NCBI GenBank assembly: GCA_013368315.1
Contig: JAACJM010000035.1
Coordinates: forward strand, 496,001-560,000
DNA from: Tetrapyrgos nigripes
Lineage: Eukaryota > Basidiomycota > Agaricomycetes > Agaricales > Campanellaceae
DNA: 64,000 bases
Reading direction: 5' to 3'
Shown here: one piece after another, positions 34,149 to 46,294 of the stretch
Layout: each line of letters opens with the position of its first letter
How positions within the stretch are numbered: position 1 is the first letter of the stretch
The notes under the pieces: model-generated
The model's database searches: none
What the model was told of the DNA's origin: nothing
Seen by the model: only the letters and a program-made list of their open reading frames with translations
Program-made: the position numbers and the translations under genes

Positions 34149-35076
34149 AAAGCAATTGAATTATTGACTCTGAAGAGGTAGGTAGTTGTGGGCCGTTGCT
34201 CGAGGAAAGCTGGACAGAATTTGCGGAGGTGCTTAGTGCCGAGTCTGCCGTGTTGATAGAAAAGGAAATATCGTCACACACGAGATGACGTTGAGATGAC
34301 GTGTTTCGAGGATGGCCCTGAAACTGCATCTGAGACTTTTCCTGATTGGATTCGAAATGCATACCTTATGCCCGGCAACCGCTACTCATGATTAGTCCTG
34401 TTGGACCAACATAGATATTATCCTATTTGAAATTATACTGATCTGAGAGCTCTTCTACTGTCAGCTCGAGCTGAGTACGAGTCAGAGACAGACAGATCAC
34501 TGTAGATCTACTAATCACCAGCATAATGTCTAAAAAATGTCCCCAGAGTGTACAATCCCCATCGCGCCGTGCGGTCCATTGTATCCCGGGGGTTATAGTG
34601 CAAGGCGCGCCAATACATACAGGAACGCGAATCGTGCTATATTGAAAGACAAGAAATATGATTCGATTGTGCCTAGTTTCAATAACTTATGGAACGTACG
34701 AAGACCAATGTTGACAAGCTGTAGAAATATACAACGGTGTTACACTGCTGACACAGCGCGATGTGGAAAATAACGCGTTTGGAGAATGATCATAGCACAT
34801 CTTGGATTTTATAACGGTGATATAACGCAAACGGGAATCATATCGCTGCTGTATCGCAATCATACCTCCCAAGATGCAATGAGAGCAGATATCATGCATT
34901 AGCTCAATTCTGATAAAATAAGTATAGGAGTTATCAAAGTAGGAGTTATCAAAGGTCAGAATACCCTGGCCTGCAAAGGATAATCGATAATGGCTCGGAC
35001 GGCGAGATGGGCAATGAATTGGAGCCTAACGCGATATTTTCAGAGACATCCTGCCAAGTGGTGATTCTCGGGACAT
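34149..35076. other. No recognisable gene
   Basis: Contains a 74-codon minus-strand frame (34362-34138) ending in the LTR, whose frame would continue at 27043 if the Copia element were absent. Also a short direct repeat TAGGAGTTATCAAAG near 34924 and 34940. Confidence 0.4.
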
Positions 35077-35622
35077 TTGGCTGGTGATCGAGACGTTCAA
35101 AATAATATGACATACGCATGCACTATGTGGCAACGCCACCACGATCACTTCCCGTTGGCGGTGGAACGCCGTTTTGGCTGCAACACTGTTGAGGATCCTG
35201 AACATGCTCTATTGCATTGCCAATGCGGGCCTCTGACTCGGTTACAAGACGAGTGCATGCTAGTGTACCACCAATCGTTCCTCCATGAAATGGTTTATAG
35301 ACTCGTTAACCAGACTGACGATATACATGTTCTACACTACGTGTGTATATATGTAACGGGATATTATAGCGGAGAATCGCGGCTCTCGATAGCGGTGGGG
35401 ACGGACACTGACGTGAGAGCTACTGATCTTTCTTCGTTAGCTATCAGAGTCCTCGGAGACGAGGACGTAATCTTATGGACAGTTAATGTGTTCTATTATG
35501 TAGTAATCTGTAGATTACGTTGGGATGCTTGCCCGGGGGCCGGTGCATCTCTTGGTCCAAAGCCGGTAATAAACTTCTTCTCCTCCTCCAATGCTCAAAG
35601 TTCAAAATTAGCATCCGAGTGA
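35077..35622 (+). pseudogene. C-terminal fragment resembling a non-LTR retrotransposon protein
   Basis: The 181-codon frame holds RRFGCNTVEDPEHALLHCQCG. This resembles the C-x-EDPEHALLHC zinc-binding motif found after the reverse transcriptase of many non-LTR elements and related fungal proteins. It is preceded by WQRHHDHFPLAV. No reverse transcriptase is present upstream, so if the assignment is right this is a 3' remnant. It could instead be a terminal exon of a host protein with the same motif. No poly(A) tail was noted. Confidence 0.4.
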
Positions 35623-35978
35623 CGGAGTCTAAATGAAGTGAACACTTTGCTCAGGGTCAACAATTGACACTACTTATTGAAGCTTAAAACCTAAAAGAGC
35701 ATGCGTTACTAACGAGAATTTTCAATTGACACAGTGACACGTTATAAATCACAAATGTACGTATAAGTAGACGTCGACAAACAACTTGTTGGTCTCGGTC
35801 TCTAGTCTCCTTCTACCTACTTTAAACTTACCTTCATAATCTCCCTTTCACTCTCTCCCTCTTGCATTCAAGCACAAAGCCTAAGCCCGTCGTCCGCCGT
35901 CCGCCGAGCGTTGCGAGTTCAAACGAAGGAACGAAGCCTAAGCCTGGAAGCGCACCCTACGTAGCACCGTATACGTAC

Positions 35979-37813
35979 ATGCCAAATCCCATGGATGCCA
36001 TATACAAAGTTGAGGCGGATGCCACTAGTACTCCGGCTATTAATCTGCACAAGATACTCGGGTAAGTGCTATTTACTACTTCTCATTTATCTCATTGCTG
36101 ACGCAACGTGTTGACCATTGTTCTTGTTCATCTCTGGGAAGCAGGCCAAGGATCATAGGAGCATGGTTGAATTTGATGCTGTATGTGTTAGTGATTGACC
36201 GAGTGAGTATAGTATTATTACTAGTACTCAAGTACAACTTGAAGCAATTCAGCCTCGGCAAAGTTCCAAGAGTCAGACCGACATGCCTCTAGACTCTCGA
36301 GGGGCCAATTGCTCGTACCTCGTATAAGTACTGACATATAAGTATGTTCTATTCTAGGCCTTGCATTACTTCCAACACTACCCCACCGACAAAATTCTCC
36401 TCAAGATCACTGTTTTCGCTACCCTTGGCTGGGATACGGCTATGACAGTGGCAAGTTGTGCAGACGTCTACCTCGTGAGTTGAACAGTTGCAGTTGCACC
36501 GTGCACCGTACTTATAAGGCCTAATTTCTCGAATCGTTGGGATACCACTTATAGAATGCTGTCATCTTTCAAGGTAGGTACATAGAACCCGGGCCGCGCC
36601 TCTTTTTTTGTTTTTTTTTTTTTTGAATTGGATTCAAGAAAATTTGAAGCTGACTCGATGCCTCATGGCTCGCTGTGGGTGGCTCAGGAAACATACCTGC
36701 TCTTCTAACACTACGATGGTAAGTAAGACTATGATTTTAATATAGCGGCTATTGAACGTCGTTCCGAGAATAACTTACTCATAAACTTACTGTTCGGCGA
36801 TGGCAGGACTCAAAGCATATACCTAGCTTCCACTGGTATCTCTGGAGCGATCGTGCAGACATTCATGTTGCACAGATATTGGGCCTTGTAAGTATTATCT
36901 TCTCTTGAAATTCATCTGTGCCATTGTCAGGTATCTGACTTACTCCATCTCCGATCAAACATTTGAAGAACGCGAAGAAAAGTGGTTATAGGTGCTGTAG
37001 GACTTGTGATACTCTTATCAGTAAGTCCACTCTTCGAGTTTCAAAGTAACCGCACTTGGATTAATGTTCAAGAACTCTGGCTGCTGGCATTGTAAAGCTT
37101 GCAAGTAATTTGTATCTCACCGTTATCATTCGTATCCCCCTTGCAAAACAAGCACGTACACCAACCTTGCTTCCGGCGATGTAAGTATGTTCACGTTCTT
37201 CAGGCTCTGAGTGGTGGTCCCGTGGCTCACAAAACTATTTCGTTATTCCCTGCATCCTGCGCGTTTGACTACTTATCTTAGTTTGTGGTTATCAGCTGCA
37301 ATGGCGGCGGACTTGTTAATCGCCCTACTCTTGGTCTTATATTATCAATCGATCGACCGCGACAGGACACATTCTTCGCGCATGTGAGCTCCATGTCCAC
37401 TTGGGAAATTATGTGATGATTGACGAAGATTGACTTCATCCATCCTTATTTAGACTCCTCCGCCGTCTAGTAGCCCTTGCACTCAAAACCGGCTCTTTCA
37501 CCGCTCTGACTGCAGTGCTAGCTCTTATAGCTTATGCGAGTGATATTAATAGTAATGGTATGTCCTGTCCTGTCCCCTCTCTTTCCATTTGCATAGCATT
37601 AGCATTTGGGCTCATTTTGGATTCTGGAACTCGAAAGTCACCTTGATATTCAGCTACTGCATCGGCAGTATCTATTCATTGACGCTCTTGTACAACCTGA
37701 ACATTCGTCACAACCTATTCCCAAGAGCCATTTATATTCGGAGTAGCCGTCTCAGAGTACCTGATTTGGAGAGGAGTCGTCGTGTCACGCTGCCGCCGGT
37801 GGCGAGCAACTAG
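35979..37813 (+). CDS. Multi-spanning membrane protein of the DUF6534 type (agaricomycete family)
   Basis: Eleven exons with consistent phases: 35979-36061, 36145-36202, 36358-36474, 36555-36573, 36688-36718, 36807-36887, 36969-37020, 37098-37180, 37282-37383, 37454-37557, 37638-37813; about 301 residues. Segments match the family layout as I know it: GPRIIGAWLNLMLYVLVIDR; HYFQHYPTDKILLKITVF; ATLGWDTAMTVA; a short QGNIPALLTLRW region; SGAIVQTFMLHRYWAL; VVIGAVGLVILLS; LWLSAAMAADLLIALLLVLY; LALKTGSFTALTAVLALIAY; and the C-terminal YSLTLLYNLNIR. About seven hydrophobic spans are expected, with an Arg-rich cytoplasmic tail (SSRLRVPDLERSRR). Function is unknown; these proteins are expanded in mushrooms. 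The ATG chosen is the first in frame after an upstream stop-free stretch lacking ATG. It looks intact. Confidence 0.85.
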
Positions 37814-38205
37814 GATTGAACTATGCAGGACGTCCCGAATTGATTCTACAATATTTCGCTAGATTGTCATTGACTTAGAAAGAGTCCCCAACATGTACAT
37901 GTACTTATAGTACCGACTACAATCCTCAACGTACACGGTGGATGTGTCTGTACTGGCGCAGTTTGCTGACCGAAATGCCGTCACGGTGCATGAACGCACA
38001 GTGTACTAGTGGTTACTTTACAAACTGACGGACATCTGGAAAACGGTCCTCGGATAATGAGCCAGTAAGTTATCCGAAGTTGCCAGTAAACCGAGTAACC
38101 AAGGTAACACTAATAAGTATTACAAACATTCATTGGTGTTCCTTCATCCCCAGATAATTATCCATGTTACCAGTTACTACTCAGTACTAAGAGACAACAT
38201 GATAA
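37814..38205. other. No gene seen
   Basis: 3' flank of the membrane-protein gene. Short repeats of GTTACCAGT / GTTATCCGA type are visible (38060-38175) but nothing recognisable. Confidence 0.5.
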
Positions 38206-38632
38206 TTACGAGGCCCTTTAGGCCGAGTTAACTTATGTCGACCCCCAATTGAGTATCAAACTTTCTCACGGGTTCTAACTTTTACACGCCACCTCAGCGC
38301 TCCGAAGTGCCCGAACACTGCCATTTCAGCTGACGCTCAACTGACACGTCATTCCTGCCTTCCCTCCATCGCTGTCGATGCACCAGGTTCAGACGCGTTT
38401 ACTTGGCGTTTACCTTCCCTCAACAGCCATCAAAAGTCATCAAGAGCCACTCTCTGAGACTCTGAATCACTATGGATACCTCTAATCCAAGGTCATTTAA
38501 AGGTGCTGTTACATTAAAATGGTACAGTATTGGGCTCTATCTAAATAAAAGAATTTTTTTACTGCATATGAAACTGTTTTACTTAAACAGGCCTCGTAAT
38601 TTGCCATGCGAAGCAGTGGCACCTTTCCCCAG
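38206..38632 (+). mobile_element. Helentron-like non-autonomous element, copy C
   Basis: 427 bp, from TTACGAGGCC to CCCCAG. The inverted copy GGCCTCGTAA lies at 38590-38599, followed by the hairpin GCCATGCGAAGCAGTGGC (38603-38620) and CCTTTCCCCAG. The flanks GATAA|...|TATGAAAT show an A|T junction and no duplication. The first ~80 bp closely match copy D in reverse orientation. Non-coding. Confidence 0.8.
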
Positions 38633-38705
38633 TATGAAATATTATAGCAAATACTAAGTCAAGTTAAAGTAAAAATAGTCATCCTTGAAAACATTACACC
38701 TAAAT

Positions 38706-39157
38706 GCAAAAATAATGGCAGTGTCGTGCGGAATGTACAAATAGAATACAATGAATAAATTTGGATTGTAAAAATTTTCCAAGCACTGGCTCGATGGGTC
38801 ATTGTTGCTCACTGCCTATGTATATGTGGTTGTAGTACTACCTGGCCTAGCCTGCATGATTTTCATTGATATAAGAAGTATCTAACAGCAAATACGTAGT
38901 ACAATTGAGCTTTACAATAGTTTGTCCAACCACTCGTTTCAATCTCATTGACTGAGACTCATCTCTTTCCTATGAGTACACCCTGTCCTGCTATCCCACT
39001 ATCAATCTGAGTGGAAAAGCCTTGAGAGAAGAGGGTACCATTGTTGTCAACAAGAATCAATGACGCGTCGCGGCAGCTGCTAGAAAAATTTCACAAGTCC
39101 AAATTTATTTGTTGTATTCTATTTGTACATTCTGCGCGACACTGCCATTATTTTTGC
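38706..39157. repeat. Fold-back with arms of ~75 bp
   Basis: 38706-38779 (GCAAAAATAATGGCAGTGTC...) is an inverted copy of 39083-39157 with few mismatches, separated by about 300 bp. I could not find a clear target duplication, so it may be a decayed inverted-repeat transposon or a local inverted duplication. Confidence 0.65.
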
Positions 39158-39202
39158 AACTGGCTGTAAGAAGGAATGAAGGAGACTTGTCGATGACATT
39201 CC

Positions 39203-39995
39203 CACTCGTCCAGTCTGAAGGTACTGCTCTGCCCCACTTTGGCAGTAAGTGTACACTACGAATAGTAATCCTGTCTAATGGTATCACAGCAGCGGCAGGT
39301 TTCCCATTCGAGTCTAACTGACGTTTGACATGGTGTAGTCCCGATGAGAACTCTGTATTCTTGAAAATCGTGAACCATTCGATATAAGTACACTAAATGT
39401 TCTGGTGTATTTGGGGGAAGTAAGGTATCCAAATTGTTCTCTAGAATTGAGAAGATTACGCGCACTCGTCCCACTCTGGTTTCTAATGTGTGAAAAGGTA
39501 AGTACATAATGCACTGGCACATAGACAGTATAAGGTACCTTTTGAGAAGTCCTGGCCATCCAAATCATCCTTCCGCTTAACCAAAACAGTGTTGAATCGG
39601 GAAAGCTTTGTGATGTTCCCATTGGAAGTAACGCAACGAGGGTGACATCAGGAAAACAGCCCAACCAGAATTCTCAGGAAGTTCCCGAAAATTCTGGATA
39701 ATGGATTCATCTTTGATAATTCTTGAGAACTGCTCAGTAATTATCTGGATTTCGGAGAGGGGTTCATAAGGATAAAGAAATATGAATACTTTTTGAGCAT
39801 TATCTGTAACTATTGTACAAGGTTAATATATGCTAACTCATTCTTAAATACATTCAAAAAGAACATTGAACAAGTATCCATAACATTCTCGAATGTCCAA
39901 TCAGGTGGAACAGTCCCTCCCCACTTGGATAATAAGTGCACGCTGTGTTGAATCATCTGAGCTGGAAGTATTGATGCTGTTGGAAGCCCCATTGA
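39203..39995. repeat. Diverged direct duplication of a coding-like segment
   Basis: 39203-39320 and 39885-39995 align: minus-strand frames give LLPKWGRAVPSDWT and LLSKWGGTVPPDWTFENV. The source gene is not recognised. Confidence 0.5.
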
Positions 39996-40005
39996 AACCT
40001 GCACA

Positions 40006-40046
40006 TTACGAGGCCGAATGAAATGAGGCTGAGTTTTTTACACTCC
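40006..40046 (+). repeat. Terminal segment shared with 10974-11013 (Helentron-like 5' end)
   Basis: Starts TTACGAGGCCGAATGAAATG directly after an A, like the 5' ends of copies C and D. The 3' end is not found. Confidence 0.4.
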
Positions 40047-40215
40047 GTTTCTGCGTGTGGCAGTGCATATTCATCCCGTCTCCTCCCGTGCTGTTGTTTC
40101 CGGTTTCCTCTGAGTCCTTGCCCATATCTGCAGCCCCTGTATTTCTTAACATGACCAGACAACAACGTTGTCTCTATATATAGGTTAGCTCCGATGATGG
40201 ACATCGTCGGTTTTT

Positions 40216-41500
40216 TTTTACTCAACCTCTTATTTCTCGAGAACCGCTGATCGGATCCCCTTAAAAATTACAGATTCGGATTCCCAGACATCGAAAGGTG
40301 TGAGCGCTAGGAGGAGGAGTCTGGGAGTCGATTTTTTACATTATGTATTTGTATATCAAAAAGTTATTTTTTTCTGGACGGTTTTACTTATATCTCGAGA
40401 ACGGCTGATCCGATTGCCTTAAAAGTTGGATATTTGGATTCCTACGCATCGAATCTATAATACTAAGTCCCCAACCCTAACCCCAACCAATGTCCTCGCT
40501 GAGTAATATCAAAACTTGTATTTTCCCAAATGCGAAAGTCTTTCTGCACAGTTAGGTATCAAGACGACTTACGCTCACCTTCTGTGGGGTGTCAAAATCT
40601 TGCCTATGACCCTTAGTAACAGTTCCACAAGTCCATATGTCCATACCTCATTGACATCTTGAGTAATGTGTTTGCCTTTAAAGTCACTCCTATTTTTAGC
40701 CTTTCTGGACAGTTTTCCTTATATTTCGAGAACGGCTGATCCGATTGCCTTAAAGGTTGGATATTCGGATTCCTACACATTAAATCTATAAACCTAAGTC
40801 CCCAACCCGAACCCCAGCCAATGTCTTCACTGAGCAATGTCAAAAATTGTATTTTCCCAAATGCGAAAATCTTTCTGCACAGTTAGGTATCAAGACGACA
40901 TGCGCTCACCTTCTGTGGGGCGTCGAAATCTTTCCTATGATCTCTAGTAACAGTTCCACAAGTCCATAAGTCCATACCTCATCAACATCTCGAGTAATGT
41001 GTTTGCTTTTAAAGTCATTTCCAATTTTAGCTGCCCAACTGTCAACTACGTTTTGTATCCCACTCCCACATGTGCTCACCCTCAATGGAGTGTCAATACA
41101 TCCCATTTGATAACAGAAACTTGATTCCATGCCCCATTTTACCATAGCTCATCCCATTCACGCATGCTCGACCAATTAGCTCTTTTGTAGGTAACAAAAG
41201 TATTGCTCACTATATATAACTAAACAGCTTATGCTCAGTCCATATGGGGTGCCAACATCTCCCATTCTATCTCTAGAAATGTGTACACAAGACACCTTGG
41301 GGCCATATGTCATCGACATTTCAACTGAACCTCAAAATTCGTCCAAACGTCAAAATTCCAAACTCATCAAAAATCATATTTCCTCACATGTCAAAAATTT
41401 TCTGCTTCGTTAAGTATCAAGACGGCATGCACCTCACTTCTGTGGGGTGTCAAAATGTTCCTTATGGCCCCCAATAGTGCACACAAAAGCCCATATGACC
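40216..41500. repeat. Degenerate repeat region with a 331-bp tandem duplication
   Basis: CGAGAACGGCTGATCCGATT occurs at 40396 and 40727 (331 bp apart), with near-identical sequence to about 41040. A diverged partial copy starts at 40238. A subunit containing GCTCACC...TGTGGGGTGTC recurs near 40571, 40905, 41075, 41231 and 41430. No genuine gene is apparent. Confidence 0.8.
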
Positions 41501-41636
41501 ATAGTAGAGTATCCTTCGCAGTTGTACAGTCCTTGCACAATGACGTCATGGTGTGCAAAATCTTGAAACACGAGTGCCTATAAGATTGGCGCGTCAACAG
41601 CTTAGTAATCCTTTTCATCTCAACCTTCTCCCTTTA

Positions 41637-42064
41637 CTGGGGAAAGGTGCCACTGCTTCGCATGGCAAATTACGAGGCCCATTATTGGATAAATAAAATG
41701 GTTTTGTATGCAGTAAAAAATCAGATAGAGCCCAATATCTCAATGTAACGACACCTTCAATTATAAATGACCTTGGATTGGGTGGAGGAAGCCATAGTGA
41801 TTTAGAGAGCGGCTCTTGGTGACTTTCGACGGCTACTGAGGGAAGGAAAACACGTCTGAAGCTCGTTGTGGTTGGGCCTGTAGTCGTCGACAGCGGAGGG
41901 AAAGGACTTATGACGTACTCACATCGTATCAAGAGTCAGTTGAAATGGCAGTGTTCGGGCACTTCGGAGCGCTGAGGTGGCGTGTAAAAGTTAGAACCCG
42001 TGAGAACCTTTGGTACTCAATTGGGGGGTCGACATAAGTTAACTCGGCCTAAAGGGCCTCGTAA
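41637..42064 (-). mobile_element. Helentron-like non-autonomous element, copy D
   Basis: 428 bp on the minus strand, from TTACGAGGCC (42064 downward) to CCCCAG (41642-41637), with the same hairpin and inverted end copy as copy C. The flanks are GTAGA|...|TAAAGGG, again A|T with no duplication. Confidence 0.8.
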
Positions 42065-42676
42065 TCTACGCTCATCCCTTTCGCCCTTTGCACTCGTCTG
42101 ATCATCCCTCTCATTTCCATCCTAACCCTAATGGAGCAGTAACATAGGGCTATGTTATGGTGAAGATATAGGTAGGCCCAGATGAGTCTGAAACTCTAAT
42201 CGTTACTCTATATTGATACTAATGGATCTCCGAATGTTATATTCCTTTTCTTATAGCCAGGCTTTCAATTTTTTATCTGTTAAGGGGAACGGCGGGTTTA
42301 GCGGAGATAGGTATAGGTTTTATTGTTAGGAGGTGAGGTTTTCCATATATTCTGCTTTTCTATCGTCGTTTTAGCGCACCTGGCCGCAGGAGTATGCAGC
42401 AACGACCCTGGGGCAGCAGAAGGTCGACCAGGTGTGCTATAATGACGATAGATCTCTTATTTCTATTCTTTTCATTTATATTTCATTTCGCCGTATTATT
42501 TGGCACTTCACCTCTCATAGGTCTCGAGAAAATCTACGCGGATGCGCGTAAGGTCATTGACGGGTTAGGATCGGTTGCGGTATAGGCGTTGGACTGACTG
42601 TGAGCTTTGGAAAATCGCGTTTCGGACTTGGATCGTGTACGTCTAACCCTAATAAACCCTGTCATATTTATAGCTA

Positions 42677-42870
42677 TTGAGTATCGGAGGATGGAGATGC
42701 AGCAGAGATAGACCATGAGATAAGTATCGGAAGATGGAGATGCAGAAGGGATAGACTTTTAGGTAAGACTGTAAGTATTGGAAGATGTATAGAAGAGATA
42801 GACTGGGAGATAAGTATCTGAAGATGGAGATGCAAAAAAGATAGAGATAAGTATCAGCGCAAACGGCATA
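42677..42870. repeat. Degenerate minisatellite (AAGTATCGGAAGATGGAGATGC)
   Basis: Four imperfect units of roughly 50 bp; a further single unit lies near 43797-43825. Confidence 0.65.
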
Positions 42871-43087
42871 AAAGCAATGTGATTTACGCGTGGACCAGTT
42901 CTGCATAGCACTTTGTACGCACTTCTACCTAGCGCTAAGGGGTGAGGCCGTATACTCCAGGCGTGAGCACGTAGTCTTCCCGTACGCTTGCATATTTGAT
43001 GATTTTATGGATACTGTCCTGCAATAACTGTCTTTTGATAAGCTTTTTGTAAATAGTTTTTTTTTTCAGTCCAGTTTGAAATCTCAT

Positions 43088-43540
43088 AGCGTCCTGGACG
43101 CTGCACAAACACAGTACATGTGTACGATCTCTGTCCCGACGGTTCAACATGTATATGAGATCATACACAGAAAATAATGTACTAAAACCATATACGTAGC
43201 GTCCTGGACGCTGTGCAAACACAGTATGTGTGTATGATCTCTGTTTCTACGGTTCAACATGTATATGAGATCATACACAGAAAATAATGTACTAAGACCA
43301 TATATGTAGCGTCCTGGACGCTACGCAAACACAGTACATGTGTACGATCTCTGTCCCTACCATTCAACTTGGATATGAGATCATACACAGAAAATAATGT
43401 ACTAAGACCATATACGTAGCGTCCTGGACGCTGCGCAAACATAGTACATGTGTACAATCTCTGTCCCTACGGTTCAACATGTATGAGAGATCGTACACAC
43501 AAAATAATTTACTAAGACCATATATGTAGCGTCCTACCTA
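43088..43540. repeat. 110-bp tandem array, each unit opening with a 15-bp palindrome
   Basis: AGCGTCCTGGACGCT starts at 43088, 43198, 43308 and 43418, exactly 110 bp apart, with a fifth half-copy at 43528. The units share TGTACGATCTCTGTCCCTACGG and GAGATCATACACAGAAAATAA. Open frames here are repeat artefacts. Confidence 0.92.
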
Positions 43541-43917
43541 TATCTCCCACGCGACGGTGGCTCCGTCGACCCCACCCGCCGTCGTTCCCAAAATTAATGG
43601 GGGACTCACAATGGTCATAGTGGGACTTATTATAATATTAGTTTAATCTTTCAACTTAGCCTCCTCGAGAGCGTCTCTGGACTGGCATTAACCGCTTGGC
43701 CCATCGATCCCGCTGGTGATGCTACTCACGGACCGGTAAGTATCGCTCCTTGATAAGATTTGAAATGCACTTACTACTTACTTCTCTAGACTGTGAGATA
43801 AGTATCGGAAGATGGGGATGCAGAGGCCTTATGATCCCACCCACAATCCCCATTGTGGCACTCATGCCTTCCCCCCTCTGCCCAGCTCCAACCGTCCCTC
43901 CCATCTCCTCAAATCCT

Positions 43918-44163
43918 AGCGTCTAGGACGCTATATATGTACATTGCCAGTACAGCAACACGGCCCGAGTAAATACAATCATTATACGTGTTTCACCCTG
44001 TAAACCACGCATTCATGTAGCGTCTAGGACGCTACAGGCAATGAGGGCACACATGGTACTATCTATATGGTCTTAATACATAATATTGTCCACGTACAAA
44101 ACGGTACACTCCATAGTGTCCATGACGCTATGTACAGTGACTAAAACGAGCGTCCAGGACGCT
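43918..44163. repeat. Dispersed copies of the same 15-bp palindrome
   Basis: AGCGTCTAGGACGCT at 43918 and 44019, AGTGTCCATGACGCT at 44115 and AGCGTCCAGGACGCT at 44149. They lie outside the 110-bp array and the sequence between them is unrelated to the array unit. Confidence 0.85.
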
Positions 44164-46294
44164 AGCACACAAGGACTACATATATACCCACTGTCATTAT
44201 TGATCATAATGACAGCGGAACTACATATAGCACTATTCGTCCTGTCCATACTCTCGCTATATATGGCTCGCACTCTTATTTCCACTACTCTGACCTGAGC
44301 AAAGTCCCTGTCTCCTTCCTATCCCCCTTCACAAGTGACAAGTGAGGTGCCGTCTTGGTTTGTTTTGAGGGGGATGCGCAGAATGTGGGGATTTGTCGTT
44401 GCCGGAAGAGCTATGAGTTGGCATTTTTCGTACAGGGAGAGCCAACCCACCTCGATGACGGGATATAGACGGTGGACCGAGGATGACAGTACGCCGGGAA
44501 CATCGAGAACCAGACTGAGATGAACAACGGATGGATATGGTGGTCATGGTGGGTGACGTGAAGACCGGTCCTCGAGCAATCGCAGGCCCAGACATTCCAG
44601 TAGCTTTCTGATGGACGTCGAGGGAAGGAATGGAATCATTGAGTATACAACGAGCTGGAAGTTGAGGATGAGAATAAGGCTAAAAGAAAGAAAACATACA
44701 CATATATTCCCAACACTCCCATTCTCAACGTTCCGCATCTGCATCCTCTCGTCTATACTCGCACTCCTACTGGCATTCGTCCAGGCAGAAATCTCTTCTC
44801 TGATCAAGTTCCTCGAACCTCTCTCTAACCCCAATATCATGATCTCCTCCGAGTTGACCCTTCTTCATGACCGAGACGGGGTTTTGGTTTACGTCTCTCG
44901 CACTCGCACTGACACTCGTCTACCAATCCGTGTCCCTCGGATGCCTTTAACCTTGTCTCCTGACCAAGTTCCTCAGACCTCCCCCTAAACAGTGACAGCA
45001 TAATCTCCTCCAGGTCAACCCTCCTTTCACGAACGAGACGGGATTTTGGTTTATTTGAGGAGAGAGAAGGTAATATGAGACGGGTGAGGACTGTCGCTGT
45101 TTAACGACCTTGAACAGTGAAGAACTCGGGAGGAGTACACTTTAGTGTAGGTTAGATTTGGATTCTGTATAGATAGATGTAAGTAGAAGTAAACACGAAC
45201 TCACGCGAGAACCCCACCGAGAGACCGAGAGCGAGAATAAGAACGAGAGTAATGTCGTGATAGTGGATATGGTGCTGAAGGAACTCAATCATCACCATGG
45301 GTCCGATAGAGTGACAGTGAAAGCATTCATCGCCCTGTCATCCTGTCCCTCATCGTCATCCCAGTCCTTGTTCTGCTCAATCCTCTTTCACTCAACCTCT
45401 CTATTTCTATCTCTATCCCCGGCTCCAAATCCTCCCCTTCTAAACCATCTCTAACGCCCTCATAACGGCCACGAATTCCTCTTATTTTCCTTTCTGCTAA
45501 CAGAGAGTAGTTAGTGAAGCGACAGAGAAGTAGTTTCGCTCAACTCTCACTATCGATCTGCATTTCATGAATGGCCTACATTCGGCGGGTGGTATTCGAG
45601 GTAGGCCGCCTAGCGCTGGCGGGTCGTACAATCCAAGGTGTCCACGAACAAGTAAATCCAGGGGACACACGTAGGGAGACTCTCAGTTTCAAACCAAGGC
45701 GTCCACAAGGCAGATACAGGGGACACGCGTAGGGAGACTCTCAGTCCCAATATGTAGGAGGCACGTAGGAGTCGATATAATGACAAGGAATGGTGTTATC
45801 GGAATGATGGGACCTTCCAGCATTTTCATAGCGAAAACACGAGGTCAACCGGCGCAGTAAAACCAATTGAATGGGACCGCAGGCGTGGTAGCGCAATTGC
45901 GAGAGTTGGAAGGGATGGGAACGATGGTGATGGAGATGATGAGGGAAAAGGAATGTTGGAATGAATAGACGAGTGAGTAGGCTTCGGCATGATGTGACGA
46001 CGTGCACCTGAAGCCTGAGACAGTCTCAAAAACCCTAGAACTCCTCCATGACCTTCTTGACAACTCGTAATCTTCCTACAGCTGCTCGAGCCTTGGGGGC
46101 GAGCAGCAGGTATTTGGAAAAAAGTGTAACGGCTCTAAAATAGCCGTGAGGGGTGGTGAGTCTATCTCTTCTTGCTTCGTGCCCAAATCTCCAAATAAAC
46201 CCGTTCTATAGCAGAGAATACGAGGTAGGCCCCCCGTAGTCTCACGAACTATCATTCTCATCAACAAACTTTCACTAGTCTTCTCAGATTAATA
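44164..46294. repeat. No firm gene; two local direct duplications
   Basis: About 60 bp near 44846-44893 recurs at 45005-45055 (CTCCTCCGAGTTGACCCTTC against CTCCTCCAGGTCAACCCTCC, then GAGACGGGGTTTTGGTTTA against GAGACGGGATTTTGGTTTA). Another unit containing GGGGACACACGTAGGGAGAC lies near 45661 and again near 45719. Frames present (for example a 125-codon one at 44611) lack domain or splice support. Confidence 0.5.

Noticed and set aside
42935..43457. Minus-strand frames starting MFAQRPGRY / MYTCTMFAQ
   Set aside because: Repeat-derived frames within the 110-bp array.
43088..43540. CRISPR-like regular spacing
   Set aside because: Whole 110-bp units are repeated; there are no unique spacers between short repeats, and this is eukaryotic DNA. 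It is a tandem repeat.
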